Shown here piece by piece: positions 1-6,980 of a stretch of DNA of 7,251 nucleotides; the first letter of the stretch is position 1; every line of letters begins with the position of its first letter. Origin of the DNA: Candidatus Omnitrophota bacterium (GTDB lineage Bacteria; Omnitrophota; Gorgyraeia; Zapsychrales; Zapsychraceae); NCBI GenBank assembly GCA_030634235.1, contig DAOWBD010000052.1, positions 1 through 7,251 on the forward strand. The letters run 5' to 3'. Under the pieces are notes generated by a model. The model was not told the DNA's origin, did no database searches, and saw only the letters and a program-made list of their open reading frames with translations. A program made the translations under genes and the position numbers.

Positions 1-85
1 AATTCAGTAGACGTAGTAGGTTTCTATTTCTTAATCACTGAACGTTCCGCTATGATGAATTTAAAGACATAATGTTCTAAATCAC

Positions 86-110
86 AACAGCCATAGGCGG
101 CTGTTTTTTT
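86..110 (+). terminator. Rho-independent terminator upstream of the PilZ gene
   Basis: A 7-bp perfect stem is formed by AACAGCC (86-92) and GGCTGTT (99-105) around the six-base loop ATAGGC, and runs into a T tract (104-110). This is the classical intrinsic terminator form for plus-strand transcription. It must end a transcript that begins left of the window or within the first 85 bases, where no coding region is visible. It separates the PilZ gene from upstream transcription, so that gene should have its own promoter. Confidence 0.8.
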
Positions 111-130
111 GTTTAAAATCCACACTAAAC

Positions 131-140
131 GGAGATAGGA
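131..140 (+). promoter_or_regulatory. Ribosome binding site of the PilZ gene
   Basis: GGAG (131-134) and AGGA (137-140) lie 11 and 5 bases before the ATG at 146. The second has acceptable Shine-Dalgarno spacing and supports this start. A TAAAAT box at 114-119 resembles a -10 element, but no good -35 was found at the right distance, so the promoter remains unassigned. Confidence 0.6.
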
Positions 141-145
141 AAAAT

Positions 146-1234
146 ATGCTCAATCGCGCTCATGTGTTACTAAAAGATGAACGTAAAGATTTGCGCATTA
201 AAGAAGACGAACACCTTTCTTGGCAGATCAAATATAAGCAACGTGAAGGGCATGCGAGGATCCGTAATATTAGTGCAACCGGAATGCTGATGGAAACGGA
301 TGTTAAATTTGATCCTAAGGAGGACTGCATTCTGTCATTTGATTCAGATTTGGGTGAGCGAAATTATATCCCGAGGGTCGGGCGTTTGGTCTGGAACAGG
401 AAGAAGAGATTTTCGCATGACAAATATTTCTGCGGCATTAAATTCTTAGATGCGGATGAGCAGGTTCTCTCGAGGATGCGCCAGCGTGTTCAAAAAGGAG
501 TCAGCCGATTTTTTGCCAGGCGCCGAATAACAACAACGATCGGTTTTCTTGTATGCATTGCTTGTATCGCTTTGATCGAATATATTGTTTATTCAAGCGG
601 CGTCATCTATCAGGATGTGACAAGGGCGAACAACAATATGGCCAGGACATCGGCGCAGCAAGCAGTACTTACTCGAAACTATACCCGGCTTTATAAGGCC
701 AGTGAGGCCAATTTAGCGGTTCAAACAAAGAAGTTGGAAATTGCTAATGAGATTATCTTGCAGGACCAAGCCGCTCTCGCATTATTTTCAAAGGAACTCG
801 AAGCGACAGGATCGCTTTTAAACAGAACCGAAGAGATGCTTTCCGAATCTAAAAGCCGCAATGTCGAGCTTAGCAATGAGATCGCGGTTCTTCAGGCCCA
901 GGTTCAGGCGCAGATGGCCCGTGAAGCGAGCGCGGTTGCCGTCGCAGATGTTGAGATGTCTATGGCGCAGTACCGTCTTAAGCTGCAGTCGATTAAGAAT
1001 GAAATGAGGCTGTTGAGGGATAAAGAGCATGCGGTTAAAGTTGCGGCTCTTGTCGAGCTAGACAATCAGAAGCTGCAGCTTGGAAATAACGGATATTTTG
1101 TCAAAGGAGGGCAGAAGGTCTGGGTGAATGAAGAGCGGTATAAACGTTTAGATGCGGACCGGTTTCAAACCCCTGTGACCGAGCAAGTCAATCGAAAAGT
1201 TGAAATCGATGTAACATTTTTTGACAGTCCATGA
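146..1234 (+). CDS. PilZ-domain protein with one membrane span and a coiled coil
   Basis: This is a predicted c-di-GMP-binding membrane protein of 362 residues. The N-terminal domain (about 10-115) has the PilZ signature: RKDLR (13-17) gives the RxxxR arm, NISATG (41-46) matches N/D-x-S-x-x-G, and CGIKFLD (96-102) matches the usual closing beta strand. PilZ domains of this kind bind cyclic di-GMP. A basic stretch, RFFARRR (121-127), precedes a hydrophobic segment (about 130-150), so the PilZ domain should face the cytoplasm and the rest should lie outside the inner membrane. Residues about 180-300 are rich in Leu, Ala, Glu, Gln and Lys and look like coiled coil. The last 50 residues (GYFVKGGQKVWVNEERY and onward) form a small unrecognised tail. 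The partner and output are unknown. A terminator upstream and a 110-base gap downstream suggest a single-gene unit. PilZ is secure; the topology is inferred. Confidence 0.85.
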   Translation: MLNRAHVLLKDERKDLRIKEDEHLSWQIKYKQREGHARIRNISATGMLMETDVKFDPKEDCILSFDSDLGERNYIPRVGRLVWNRKKRFSHDKYFCGIKFLDADEQVLSRMRQRVQKGVSRFFARRRITTTIGFLVCIACIALIEYIVYSSGVIYQDVTRANNNMARTSAQQAVLTRNYTRLYKASEANLAVQTKKLEIANEIILQDQAALALFSKELEATGSLLNRTEEMLSESKSRNVELSNEIAVLQAQVQAQMAREASAVAVADVEMSMAQYRLKLQSIKNEMRLLRDKEHAVKVAALVELDNQKLQLGNNGYFVKGGQKVWVNEERYKRLDADRFQTPVTEQVNRKVEIDVTFFDSP

Positions 1235-1236
1235 GA

Positions 1237-1257
1237 GAAAGTGTTTTGAGGACTTTC
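1237..1257 (+). other. Weak hairpin just after the PilZ gene
   Basis: GAAAGT (1237-1242) can pair with ACTTTC (1252-1257) across a nine-base loop, starting three bases after the stop codon. The stem is AT-rich and no proper T tract follows (the next bases are GGAATATTTT). It could be a poor terminator or a 3'-end stabilising hairpin, or chance. The rest of the 110-base gap shows nothing beyond the possible promoter at 1314-1342. Confidence 0.25.
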
Positions 1258-1313
1258 GGAATATTTTGACGAGTAGACCTGCCATTTCGTTTTATTCCCT
1301 ACATACAATCGTA

Positions 1314-1342
1314 TTGATTACATGATGTTTTCTGTGTTTAAT
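1314..1342 (+). promoter_or_regulatory. Possible sigma-70-type promoter for the 1345-7137 gene run
   Basis: TTGATT (1314-1319) matches four of six bases of the -35 consensus. TTTAAT (1337-1342), 17 bases further on, matches five of six of the -10 consensus. The expected transcript start would be near 1349, just inside the ATG at 1345. Either the true start codon of the peptidase lies further in, or this match is fortuitous. In AT-rich DNA such matches arise easily. Confidence 0.25.
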
Positions 1343-1344
1343 TT

Positions 1345-2118
1345 ATGAGAAGGATCCATCGTCCAAAACATATTGTTAGGGCCGCACACTCTTTGAAGAC
1401 CAAAGAGGGCGATATTCCTTTTGTCCTGGCACGATCATTGGGGCGCAGGACATTGACGATTACCGTCAATGAGCAGGCGCAAGTCAGTATTGCCTCGCCG
1501 TTTGCGATGCGAGAGCGCGATATCTATGCTTTTGTCCATGAAAAGGCGCGATGGATCCTAGCCAAGGTAAAGGATGCTCAGAACAATAAGGACATTCTCA
1601 GCCAGAGGGAGTTTGCCCATGGGCATGAATTTTTATTTCTGGGGAAGAAATATAAAGTGAACGTGGTCAGGTCGGATGTCAAGAGAAGCCGTATTACTTT
1701 TGACGTCCTTACGGGATGGTCGATCGCTGTTCCTCAAGGATTATCTCCTGAGGAAAGCCAGATTCAGGTAAAGAATAAAATGCTTCAGTGGTACCGGGCG
1801 CAGGCAAAAGAGATCTTGGGTGGGCGGATCTTTTACTATTCGCGTCTGATGGGAGTCGAGCCGAAAAAGATTGCCATTCGAACGCAGAAACGGTTATGGG
1901 GGTGTTGTGACTTTAACACACAAACAATTCATCTCAACTGGCAGATCATCTTGTCGCCCCTTAAGGTCATCGACTATGTGGTGGTCCATGAACTTTGCCA
2001 TTTGACCGTTCCGAGCCACTCTAAGCGGTTCTGGAAGAAGGTTGAGAAATTCATGCCTGACTTTCAGGGATACCGGCGGTGGCTTAAGATAAATCATCTT
2101 GACATGCTTTTGCCTTAA
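1345..2118 (+). CDS. COG1451/DUF45 (YgjP-like) zinc metallopeptidase
   Basis: This is a predicted cytosolic metal-dependent hydrolase of 257 residues, close to the family's usual length. The gluzincin-like motif HELCH (215-219) is followed by H225 in PSHSKRFW, giving likely zinc ligands H215, H219 and H225, with E216 as catalytic base. Around it lie the family landmarks: R179 with KRLWGCC (182-188), LNWQI, a YVVVHEL strand, and a closing P-x-x-x-x-YRRWL segment. The WGCC segment differs from the WGSC I recall as usual. The N-terminal part (about 19-75) matches the usual entry domain, with ARSLGRRTLTITV and a segment ending ARWIL. No signal peptide is seen. The start is uncertain: no Shine-Dalgarno site precedes 1345, and the first 18 residues look like an extension; a TTG at 1393 is an alternative. 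The physiological substrate of this family is not established. It ends exactly where the YggU gene begins. Confidence 0.88.
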   Translation: MRRIHRPKHIVRAAHSLKTKEGDIPFVLARSLGRRTLTITVNEQAQVSIASPFAMRERDIYAFVHEKARWILAKVKDAQNNKDILSQREFAHGHEFLFLGKKYKVNVVRSDVKRSRITFDVLTGWSIAVPQGLSPEESQIQVKNKMLQWYRAQAKEILGGRIFYYSRLMGVEPKKIAIRTQKRLWGCCDFNTQTIHLNWQIILSPLKVIDYVVVHELCHLTVPSHSKRFWKKVEKFMPDFQGYRRWLKINHLDMLLP

Positions 2119-2355
2119 ATGAAGATCGAGATTAAAGTTATTCCTGGAGCCAAAAAGAACGCCATAAAACATGAACAGGATATGTGGGCGGACGATACAT
2201 GGAAGGTTTATGTCAGTGCTCCTGCGGTTGATGGTAAGGCAAACAAGGCCCTGATCGACCTTCTAGCCAGGCATTTCGGGGTGCGCAAAAGTCAGATAGA
2301 AATCACAAAAGGATTGAAATCCCGGCATAAAACCATTACTATAAAAGGCATTTGA
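2119..2355 (+). CDS. yggU: DUF167/YggU family protein
   Basis: This is a 78-residue member of the conserved YggU (DUF167, UPF0235) family, whose biochemical role is unknown. The family pattern is plain: a starting strand IEIKVIPGAKKNAI (3-16), then VYVSAPAVDGKANKALIDLL (30-49) with the invariant-type GKAN, then the helix LARHFGV, and finally the loop KGLKSRHK (64-71), which carries the usual G-x-x-S-R-x-K. The length is normal for the shorter members. The ATG directly follows the TAA of the metallopeptidase gene (TAAATG) and has no Shine-Dalgarno site, so its translation is probably coupled to that of the upstream gene. Nothing appears truncated. Confidence 0.9.
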   Translation: MKIEIKVIPGAKKNAIKHEQDMWADDTWKVYVSAPAVDGKANKALIDLLARHFGVRKSQIEITKGLKSRHKTITIKGI

Positions 2356-2377
2356 GACAGGTAAGGATCATAAAAAC

Positions 2378-2382
2378 GGAGG
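2378..2382 (+). promoter_or_regulatory. Strong ribosome binding site of yqeY
   Basis: GGAGG ends four bases before the ATG at 2387 and is the strongest Shine-Dalgarno match in the window. It fixes the yqeY start and suggests that this gene is translated independently of the YggU gene 31 bases upstream. Confidence 0.75.
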
Positions 2383-2386
2383 TAAA

Positions 2387-2836
2387 ATGCTAGAGGAACA
2401 GATCGGTAAAGATTATATAAAGGCAATGAAGGATCGGGATTCGGTGAAATCGTCGACCTTAAGTTTTTTAAGAGCCCAGATGAAGAATGTACTCATTGAA
2501 AAAAGGGCTGAGAATCTCAAAGACGAGGAAGTCGTTGCTGTCATCAAAAAACAGATCAAACAGCGTCAGGATTCCATCCAGCAGTATGAAAAAGGCGGTC
2601 GGCAGGACTTAGCCGGAAAAGAAGCTGTTGAATTAGCGATATTGAAAGATTATCTTCCTGAGGAAATGTCGGAACAGGAATTAGAGGGGGTTGTCACGGC
2701 TGCTATTGAAGAGGCTCAAGCGGATTCGATGAAGGATATGGGCAAGGTGATGAAGATCATAGCGGACAAGGTTCAAGGCAAGGCTGATAATAAGCTGGTC
2801 AGTGAATTGGTCAAAAGGGCTATTTCGCAGCTTTAA
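2387..2836 (+). CDS. yqeY: YqeY (GatB/YqeY domain) protein
   Basis: This 149-residue protein belongs to the YqeY family, stand-alone relatives of the C-terminal helical domain of GatB, the tRNA-binding subunit of the Asp/Glu-tRNA amidotransferase. It has no catalytic amidotransferase part, and its cellular role is not settled; an RNA-related role is only an inference from GatB. Visible landmarks are the start LEEQIGKDYIKAMKDRD, the segment STLSFLRAQMKN (23-34), the basic helix IKKQIKQRQDSIQQYEKGGR (53-72), the linker ILKDYLPEEMSE (85-96), and the terminal helical domain with MKDMGKVMK and GKADNKLVSELVK. The length is typical and the protein seems intact. It is soluble with no signal peptide. 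It lies within the proposed operon, between the YggU and deacetylase genes. Confidence 0.95.
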   Translation: MLEEQIGKDYIKAMKDRDSVKSSTLSFLRAQMKNVLIEKRAENLKDEEVVAVIKKQIKQRQDSIQQYEKGGRQDLAGKEAVELAILKDYLPEEMSEQELEGVVTAAIEEAQADSMKDMGKVMKIIADKVQGKADNKLVSELVKRAISQL

Positions 2837-2867
2837 CAAATCATGGTTTTCCCTATTAAGGGGCTTT

Positions 2868-2873
2868 AAGGAG
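2868..2873 (+). promoter_or_regulatory. Ribosome binding site for the GTG start of the deacetylase
   Basis: AAGGAG lies seven bases before the GTG at 2881 and decides this non-ATG start. The next in-frame ATG (residue 36) would remove the whole membrane anchor. A short hairpin, CCCT (2851-2854) with AGGG (2859-2862), lies just upstream of the site and might modulate access, but it is small enough to be chance. Confidence 0.7.
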
Positions 2874-2880
2874 ACCGGTT

Positions 2881-3663
2881 GTGCGTCGTTTAAGAAGAGT
2901 TCTTTTAATTCTGCTCGTTGTTTTGATCATTTTTGCCGGCGCGTTCTTTTTCTGGCTTCCGGGCCGTTATGTTGTTCCGGTTATCATGTATCATCAGGTG
3001 ACCTATACGGAGCGTCTGCAGCCGAACTGGGTGAGCCCGGAGAATTTCGAATGGCAGATGGCGTATTTGAAGGACCACGGGTATAATGTTATCCGTCTGG
3101 ATGAACTTGTCAAGGCGACCCGCGAGGGTAGAACCCTGCCTCGGAAAACGGCGGTAATCACCTTTGACGATGGGTATGAAAATAACTATACTCAGGCCTT
3201 TAAGATCCTTAAAAAGTATGATTTTCCGGCGACTATTTTTGTCCCGACAGATAAAGTTGGTACGGAGGGGCGCTTAACCTGGGCGCAGATGAAAGAGATG
3301 CTGGCGTCTGGTATTGATATCGGCAGTCACACGCAAACAGAAGTCTATTTGCCTGATGCGCCTGTCGAACAGCAACGCCGCGAGATTCGGATTAGTAAAA
3401 GTATTTTAGAGCAAAACCTCGGGGTATCCGTCAATCATTTTGCCTATCCGATTGGCGGGTTTAGCGAGGGGATCAAAGAGATCGTCAAGGAAGCGGGTTA
3501 TCGATCCGCGTGTGCGACGAATCGCGGATATGACCGTTTTAACAAAGATGTTTTTGAGCTGAACCGTGTCCGTTTCAGCGACAAGGATGATCGAAAAGAT
3601 TATCTTTGGATCAAATTATCGGGCTATTACAATTTGTTTCGCAAAGCCAAAAACCCTTACTAA
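2881..3663 (+). CDS. Membrane-anchored polysaccharide deacetylase (NodB-like, CE4)
   Basis: This is a 260-residue predicted carbohydrate esterase 4 deacetylase, a fold that removes N- or O-acetyl groups from glycans with a metal ion. It opens with MRRLRR and a hydrophobic stretch (about 7-26), a signal anchor or uncleaved signal peptide, so the catalytic domain should lie outside the inner membrane. MYHQV (36-40) is followed by TFDDGYENN (94-102), where D96 would be the catalytic base and D97 a metal ligand. The metal-site segment reads SHTQTE (149-154); the second histidine of the usual H-S/T-x-x-H is a glutamate (E154). FAYPIGG (187-193) replaces the more common FAYPYG or RxPYG. The substrate is not identifiable. 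MYHQV and FAYP recall the PgaB/IcaB-like branch, but activity is uncertain given the two substitutions. The phosphorylase gene follows 23 bases later, so the two are probably co-transcribed. Confidence 0.88.
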   Translation: MRRLRRVLLILLVVLIIFAGAFFFWLPGRYVVPVIMYHQVTYTERLQPNWVSPENFEWQMAYLKDHGYNVIRLDELVKATREGRTLPRKTAVITFDDGYENNYTQAFKILKKYDFPATIFVPTDKVGTEGRLTWAQMKEMLASGIDIGSHTQTEVYLPDAPVEQQRREIRISKSILEQNLGVSVNHFAYPIGGFSEGIKEIVKEAGYRSACATNRGYDRFNKDVFELNRVRFSDKDDRKDYLWIKLSGYYNLFRKAKNPY

Positions 3664-3686
3664 TACTTGGAAATGGATCCTGACAA

Positions 3687-6600
3687 ATGAGCGCAAAAAA
3701 ATCATCAACGCAAGCAAAATACACGCTTAATAGCAACGGGCATTTCGTTATTGAGAATTATAATCAGAGTAAGCCGTTCAGCAATTTCTTACCGGGAATT
3801 GCCGGTGTGTGGGGGATCCCGATGTGGGTCTTTTATGTCAATCGGGGGCAGTGTATCGCGAGCTTTGGCGTCGAGTCCAAGGACAAGGCGATCATGGAGT
3901 TTCAGCCGGCGAATAAAGCGTACCGTTTTACGTCGACACAGGGGTTCCGGACGTTTATCAAGGCGACGTCGGGGTCGAAGACAGTTTATTGGGAGCCCTT
4001 TCAGGAACACTTGTGCGGGACGGATTTTAAGAAGAAACAAACTTTATCGATGTCTTCCCATGACCTGACTCTCACGGAGGTTAACGCGGACCTGGGGCTT
4101 ACCGCCGAGGTCAATTATTTTACCCTGCCCGAGGAGCCTTATTCTGCTCTGGTTCGACAGGTTACGGTCAGAAATTCGAGCGGGAAAAACTATACGATCG
4201 AACTGATCGACGGGATGCCGGCGGTCGTACCCCACGGCTTGAGCGATTGGCTAATCAAACATCTTTCTCGTACCGTCGAGGCGTGGGTCAAGGTTAAGAA
4301 CCTCAGTAATCGTGCGCCGTACTATCAGCTCAACGTCGAGGTGAATGACAAGCCCGAGGTGACGTATATCAAGGAGGGCAATTTCTTTTTCAGTTTCGAC
4401 CCCGATGCGAAGAATAAAAAGCTGTTTGCTCCGATTGTCGAAGCGGCAGGTGTCTTTGGCTCCGCGCATGATTTTCTCGCGCCGGCGCGGTTCTGCGAAG
4501 AAAACTTCAAGGTTCCCACGCAGCAGCAGACCAGTAACCGCACGCCGTCGGCCATGAGCTATACGCGTTTTATGCTTAAGTCCAAGGGCCAAAAAAGGAT
4601 CGTTTCCTTGTTCGGTTACGCGCATGATGAAGCCCAGGTTGGAAAGATTGTCACGCAGGCTACAAAAAAAGGTTTTATCGGAAAGAAGGCAGCGCGTAAC
4701 GAGGCGATCATTGAGGAAGTGAAGAATTTCGCGCTGACAAAGAGCTCAACGCCTGAGTTTGACCTTTATGCGTCGAACACGTTTCTTGATAATGTTCTGC
4801 GCGGTGGACTGCCGATCTCTTTAAAGACGGGCGACGGCCACGTTGCGTTTAATGTTTTTAGCCGCAAACATGGGGACCTCGAGCGGGATTATAATTTCTT
4901 TTTTGTGGCGCCGACTTTCTTTTCGCAGGGCAACGGCAATTACCGCGATGTTAATCAGAACCGCCGCAACGATGTATGGTTCAATCCGCATGTCCGCAGC
5001 AATCATCTAGTGAGTTTCCTTAACTTAAGTCAGGTTGACGGCTACAACCCGCTCGTCGTAAAAGGAACGTCTTTCTTTGTTGGTAATACGAAAAAGTTCA
5101 ATCGGGTCCTTTCTGAATGCGTCGGGAAGCCTGACCATGCAAAGCTTAAGGCTTTTGCGCAGAGTGATTTTATGCCTGGGGACCTTCTGAAGTTCGTCAT
5201 GCAAGGAAATGTGCGCCTGAGTGTTTCACTGAAGGTCTTCCTCGCAAAAGTTCTGGAGACCTGCCGTAAGCAAGAGTTGGCTGACCATGGGGAGGGATTC
5301 TGGTCGGACCACTGGACGTATAATCTTGACATGATCGAAAGCTATCTTTCCGTATATCCCGAAACTCTTGGCGATCTGCTTTTTAACGAGAAAATCTTCC
5401 ATTTCTACCATAATACCCATTATGTACTGCCGCGTGACCAGCGGTATATTCTGACCGACCGCGGCGTACGCCAGTACGGATCGGTTGCCAACGGCTGCGA
5501 GGTCGACAGGAGTTTAGTGAGAACAAAGAGCGGCCACGGTGATGTTTATGCGACGAACCTTGTTTGTAAGCTTCTGTGTCTGATCGCCAATAAGGTCGCG
5601 TCACTCGATCCGAGCGGCATCGGCGTTGAGATGGAGGCGGATAAACCGAATTGGTACGACGCCTTGAACGGTCTGCCGGGGCTTTTAGGGTCGTCCGTTT
5701 CCGAAACCTTCGAGCTTAAACGTTTGGGCGCCTTTTTATCAGATGCCCTCGCGAAGCTTAAGGTCAAGGATGAGGCGACGGTCCCGATCTTTGAGGAGCT
5801 GGCCAACTTCATTTCTGGGCTTACGCATGTTTTGGCATTGGAATCCGATACGCTGCGCTATTGGCAGAAGTCCAACGATTTGAAAGAACATTACCGCGCC
5901 TATGTCCGTCAGGGGATTGAAGGCCGTGAGATTGACATTTCCGTTTCCGAGATCAGGCATTTTCTTAATCTTGTCGCGGCCCGGACGGACGAGGGGGTTC
6001 GTGCGGCGAAGGACAGTAAAGGATTTCTTGCGACGTACTTTTATCACGATGTGGTGAAGTATGAATCGCTTGAGAAGCACGACAGGGAAGACGGCGATGT
6101 CTTTGTTCGGCCGTTGAAGTTCAAAAAACATGTGCTTCCGCTGTTTCTCGAGGGTTATGTCCACGCGCTGCGCGTTGAAAAAAGTCACACGCAGGCTAAG
6201 AAGCTGTACAACCAGGTCCGCCAAAGCGATCTTTTTGACAAAAAGCTTAACATGTACAAGGTTAATGCCAGTCTCTCCGGTGAATCAGAAGAGATCGGGC
6301 GTGCGCGCATTTTCCCGGCAGGGTGGCTTGAGAATGAGTCGATCTGGCTTCACATGGAGTATAAATTTATCCTTGAGCTTCTGCGCAGTGAGATGTACGA
6401 AGAGTTCTACACGAATCTTCATGCCGCGCTCATTCCTTTCCTAAAGCCGGAAGAATACGGGCGCAGTGTGCTCGAGAACTGCTCGTTTCTTGTTAGCAGT
6501 GCCCACGAGGATAAGGCATTGCACGGACAGGGTTTCATTGCCCGCTTGTCGGGAAGTACGGCCGAGTTCATGCATATTTGGCTTTTGATGAACCTTGGAA

Positions 6601-6965
6601 AAGACCCGTTTGCCGTTAACGCGAAGGGCGAGCTGACCCTGACGTTCAAGCCGGCTTTAGCCGGGGCTTTATTTACAAAAAAGGAAAGTACCGTCGTCTG
6701 TCGTGACGAAAAAAATAATTGTAAGAGTATCAAGCTGCCCAAGAATTCTTATGCCTTCAACCTGTTCGGGACGACGCTCATTGTTTACCACAATCCTCGC
6801 CGCCGCAATACTTTCGGCGAAAACAAACCTTCGATCAAAGAAATGCGCTTAACTTATTCCGAGAAAAAACAACTGGTTGTTATTTCCGCGGGCTTTGTAT
6901 CCGGTGCGCATGCTCGCGCTATCCGCGACGGCAAAGTCAAACGCATCGATGTTTTCTTCGGTTAG
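3687..6965 (+). CDS. GH94-like beta-glucan oligosaccharide phosphorylase
   Basis: This 1092-residue cytosolic protein belongs to the large 'cellobiose phosphorylase-like' (glycosyltransferase 36/GH94-type) group. Such enzymes cleave beta-glucosides with inorganic phosphate, inverting the bond to give alpha-glucose 1-phosphate. The length and N-terminal landmarks FLPGIAG (34-40), FYVNRGQ (49-55) and EFQPANKAY (71-79) point to the long forms typified by 1,2-beta-oligoglucan phosphorylase rather than the ~800-residue cellobiose enzymes. GH149 or GH161 (beta-1,3-glucan phosphorylases) is the alternative. A beta-sandwich-like N-terminal part precedes an (alpha/alpha)-helical domain containing GFWSDHWTYN (537-546) and NWYDALNGLPG (655-665), where D658 is the likely general acid. 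A C-terminal SGSTAEF (955-961) lies where phosphate is bound in this fold. No signal peptide is seen. Only a weak ATGGA-type Shine-Dalgarno precedes the ATG. Family is firm; linkage specificity is inference. Confidence 0.8.
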   Translation: MSAKKSSTQAKYTLNSNGHFVIENYNQSKPFSNFLPGIAGVWGIPMWVFYVNRGQCIASFGVESKDKAIMEFQPANKAYRFTSTQGFRTFIKATSGSKTVYWEPFQEHLCGTDFKKKQTLSMSSHDLTLTEVNADLGLTAEVNYFTLPEEPYSALVRQVTVRNSSGKNYTIELIDGMPAVVPHGLSDWLIKHLSRTVEAWVKVKNLSNRAPYYQLNVEVNDKPEVTYIKEGNFFFSFDPDAKNKKLFAPIVEAAGVFGSAHDFLAPARFCEENFKVPTQQQTSNRTPSAMSYTRFMLKSKGQKRIVSLFGYAHDEAQVGKIVTQATKKGFIGKKAARNEAIIEEVKNFALTKSSTPEFDLYASNTFLDNVLRGGLPISLKTGDGHVAFNVFSRKHGDLERDYNFFFVAPTFFSQGNGNYRDVNQNRRNDVWFNPHVRSNHLVSFLNLSQVDGYNPLVVKGTSFFVGNTKKFNRVLSECVGKPDHAKLKAFAQSDFMPGDLLKFVMQGNVRLSVSLKVFLAKVLETCRKQELADHGEGFWSDHWTYNLDMIESYLSVYPETLGDLLFNEKIFHFYHNTHYVLPRDQRYILTDRGVRQYGSVANGCEVDRSLVRTKSGHGDVYATNLVCKLLCLIANKVASLDPSGIGVEMEADKPNWYDALNGLPGLLGSSVSETFELKRLGAFLSDALAKLKVKDEATVPIFEELANFISGLTHVLALESDTLRYWQKSNDLKEHYRAYVRQGIEGREIDISVSEIRHFLNLVAARTDEGVRAAKDSKGFLATYFYHDVVKYESLEKHDREDGDVFVRPLKFKKHVLPLFLEGYVHALRVEKSHTQAKKLYNQVRQSDLFDKKLNMYKVNASLSGESEEIGRARIFPAGWLENESIWLHMEYKFILELLRSEMYEEFYTNLHAALIPFLKPEEYGRSVLENCSFLVSSAHEDKALHGQGFIARLSGSTAEFMHIWLLMNLGKDPFAVNAKGELTLTFKPALAGALFTKKESTVVCRDEKNNCKSIKLPKNSYAFNLFGTTLIVYHNPRRRNTFGENKPSIKEMRLTYSEKKQLVVISAGFVSGAHARAIRDGKVKRIDVFFG

Positions 6966-6980
6966 CATAATACAATAAGT

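Noticed and set aside
51..56. TATGAT as a -10 promoter element
   Set aside because: No acceptable -35 hexamer is found 16-18 bases upstream, and the transcript would meet the terminator within about 50 bases.
1307..1319. Small dyads in CAATCGTATTGATT as an operator
   Set aside because: The arms are only four bases (CAAT/ATTG and AATC/GATT) in AT-rich DNA, within chance expectation.
2802..3086. Plus-strand frame of 94 codons bridging the end of yqeY and the start of the deacetylase
   Set aside because: Both overlapped genes are supported by strong family motifs and ribosome binding sites, and this frame has neither.
3751..4068. Plus-strand 105-codon frame within the phosphorylase N-terminal part
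   Set aside because: It is an Arg/Ser-rich shifted reading of the phosphorylase, without its own start signal.
3789..5812. Several further minus-strand open frames of 61-124 codons across the phosphorylase gene
   Set aside because: They overlap each other and the real gene, are rich in Arg, Ser and Pro as typical of shadow frames, and show no known motif.
5739..6224. Long minus-strand open frame of 161 codons inside the phosphorylase gene
   Set aside because: It lies wholly antisense to a gene with clear family motifs, has no ribosome binding site or recognisable domain, and is expected from codon bias.
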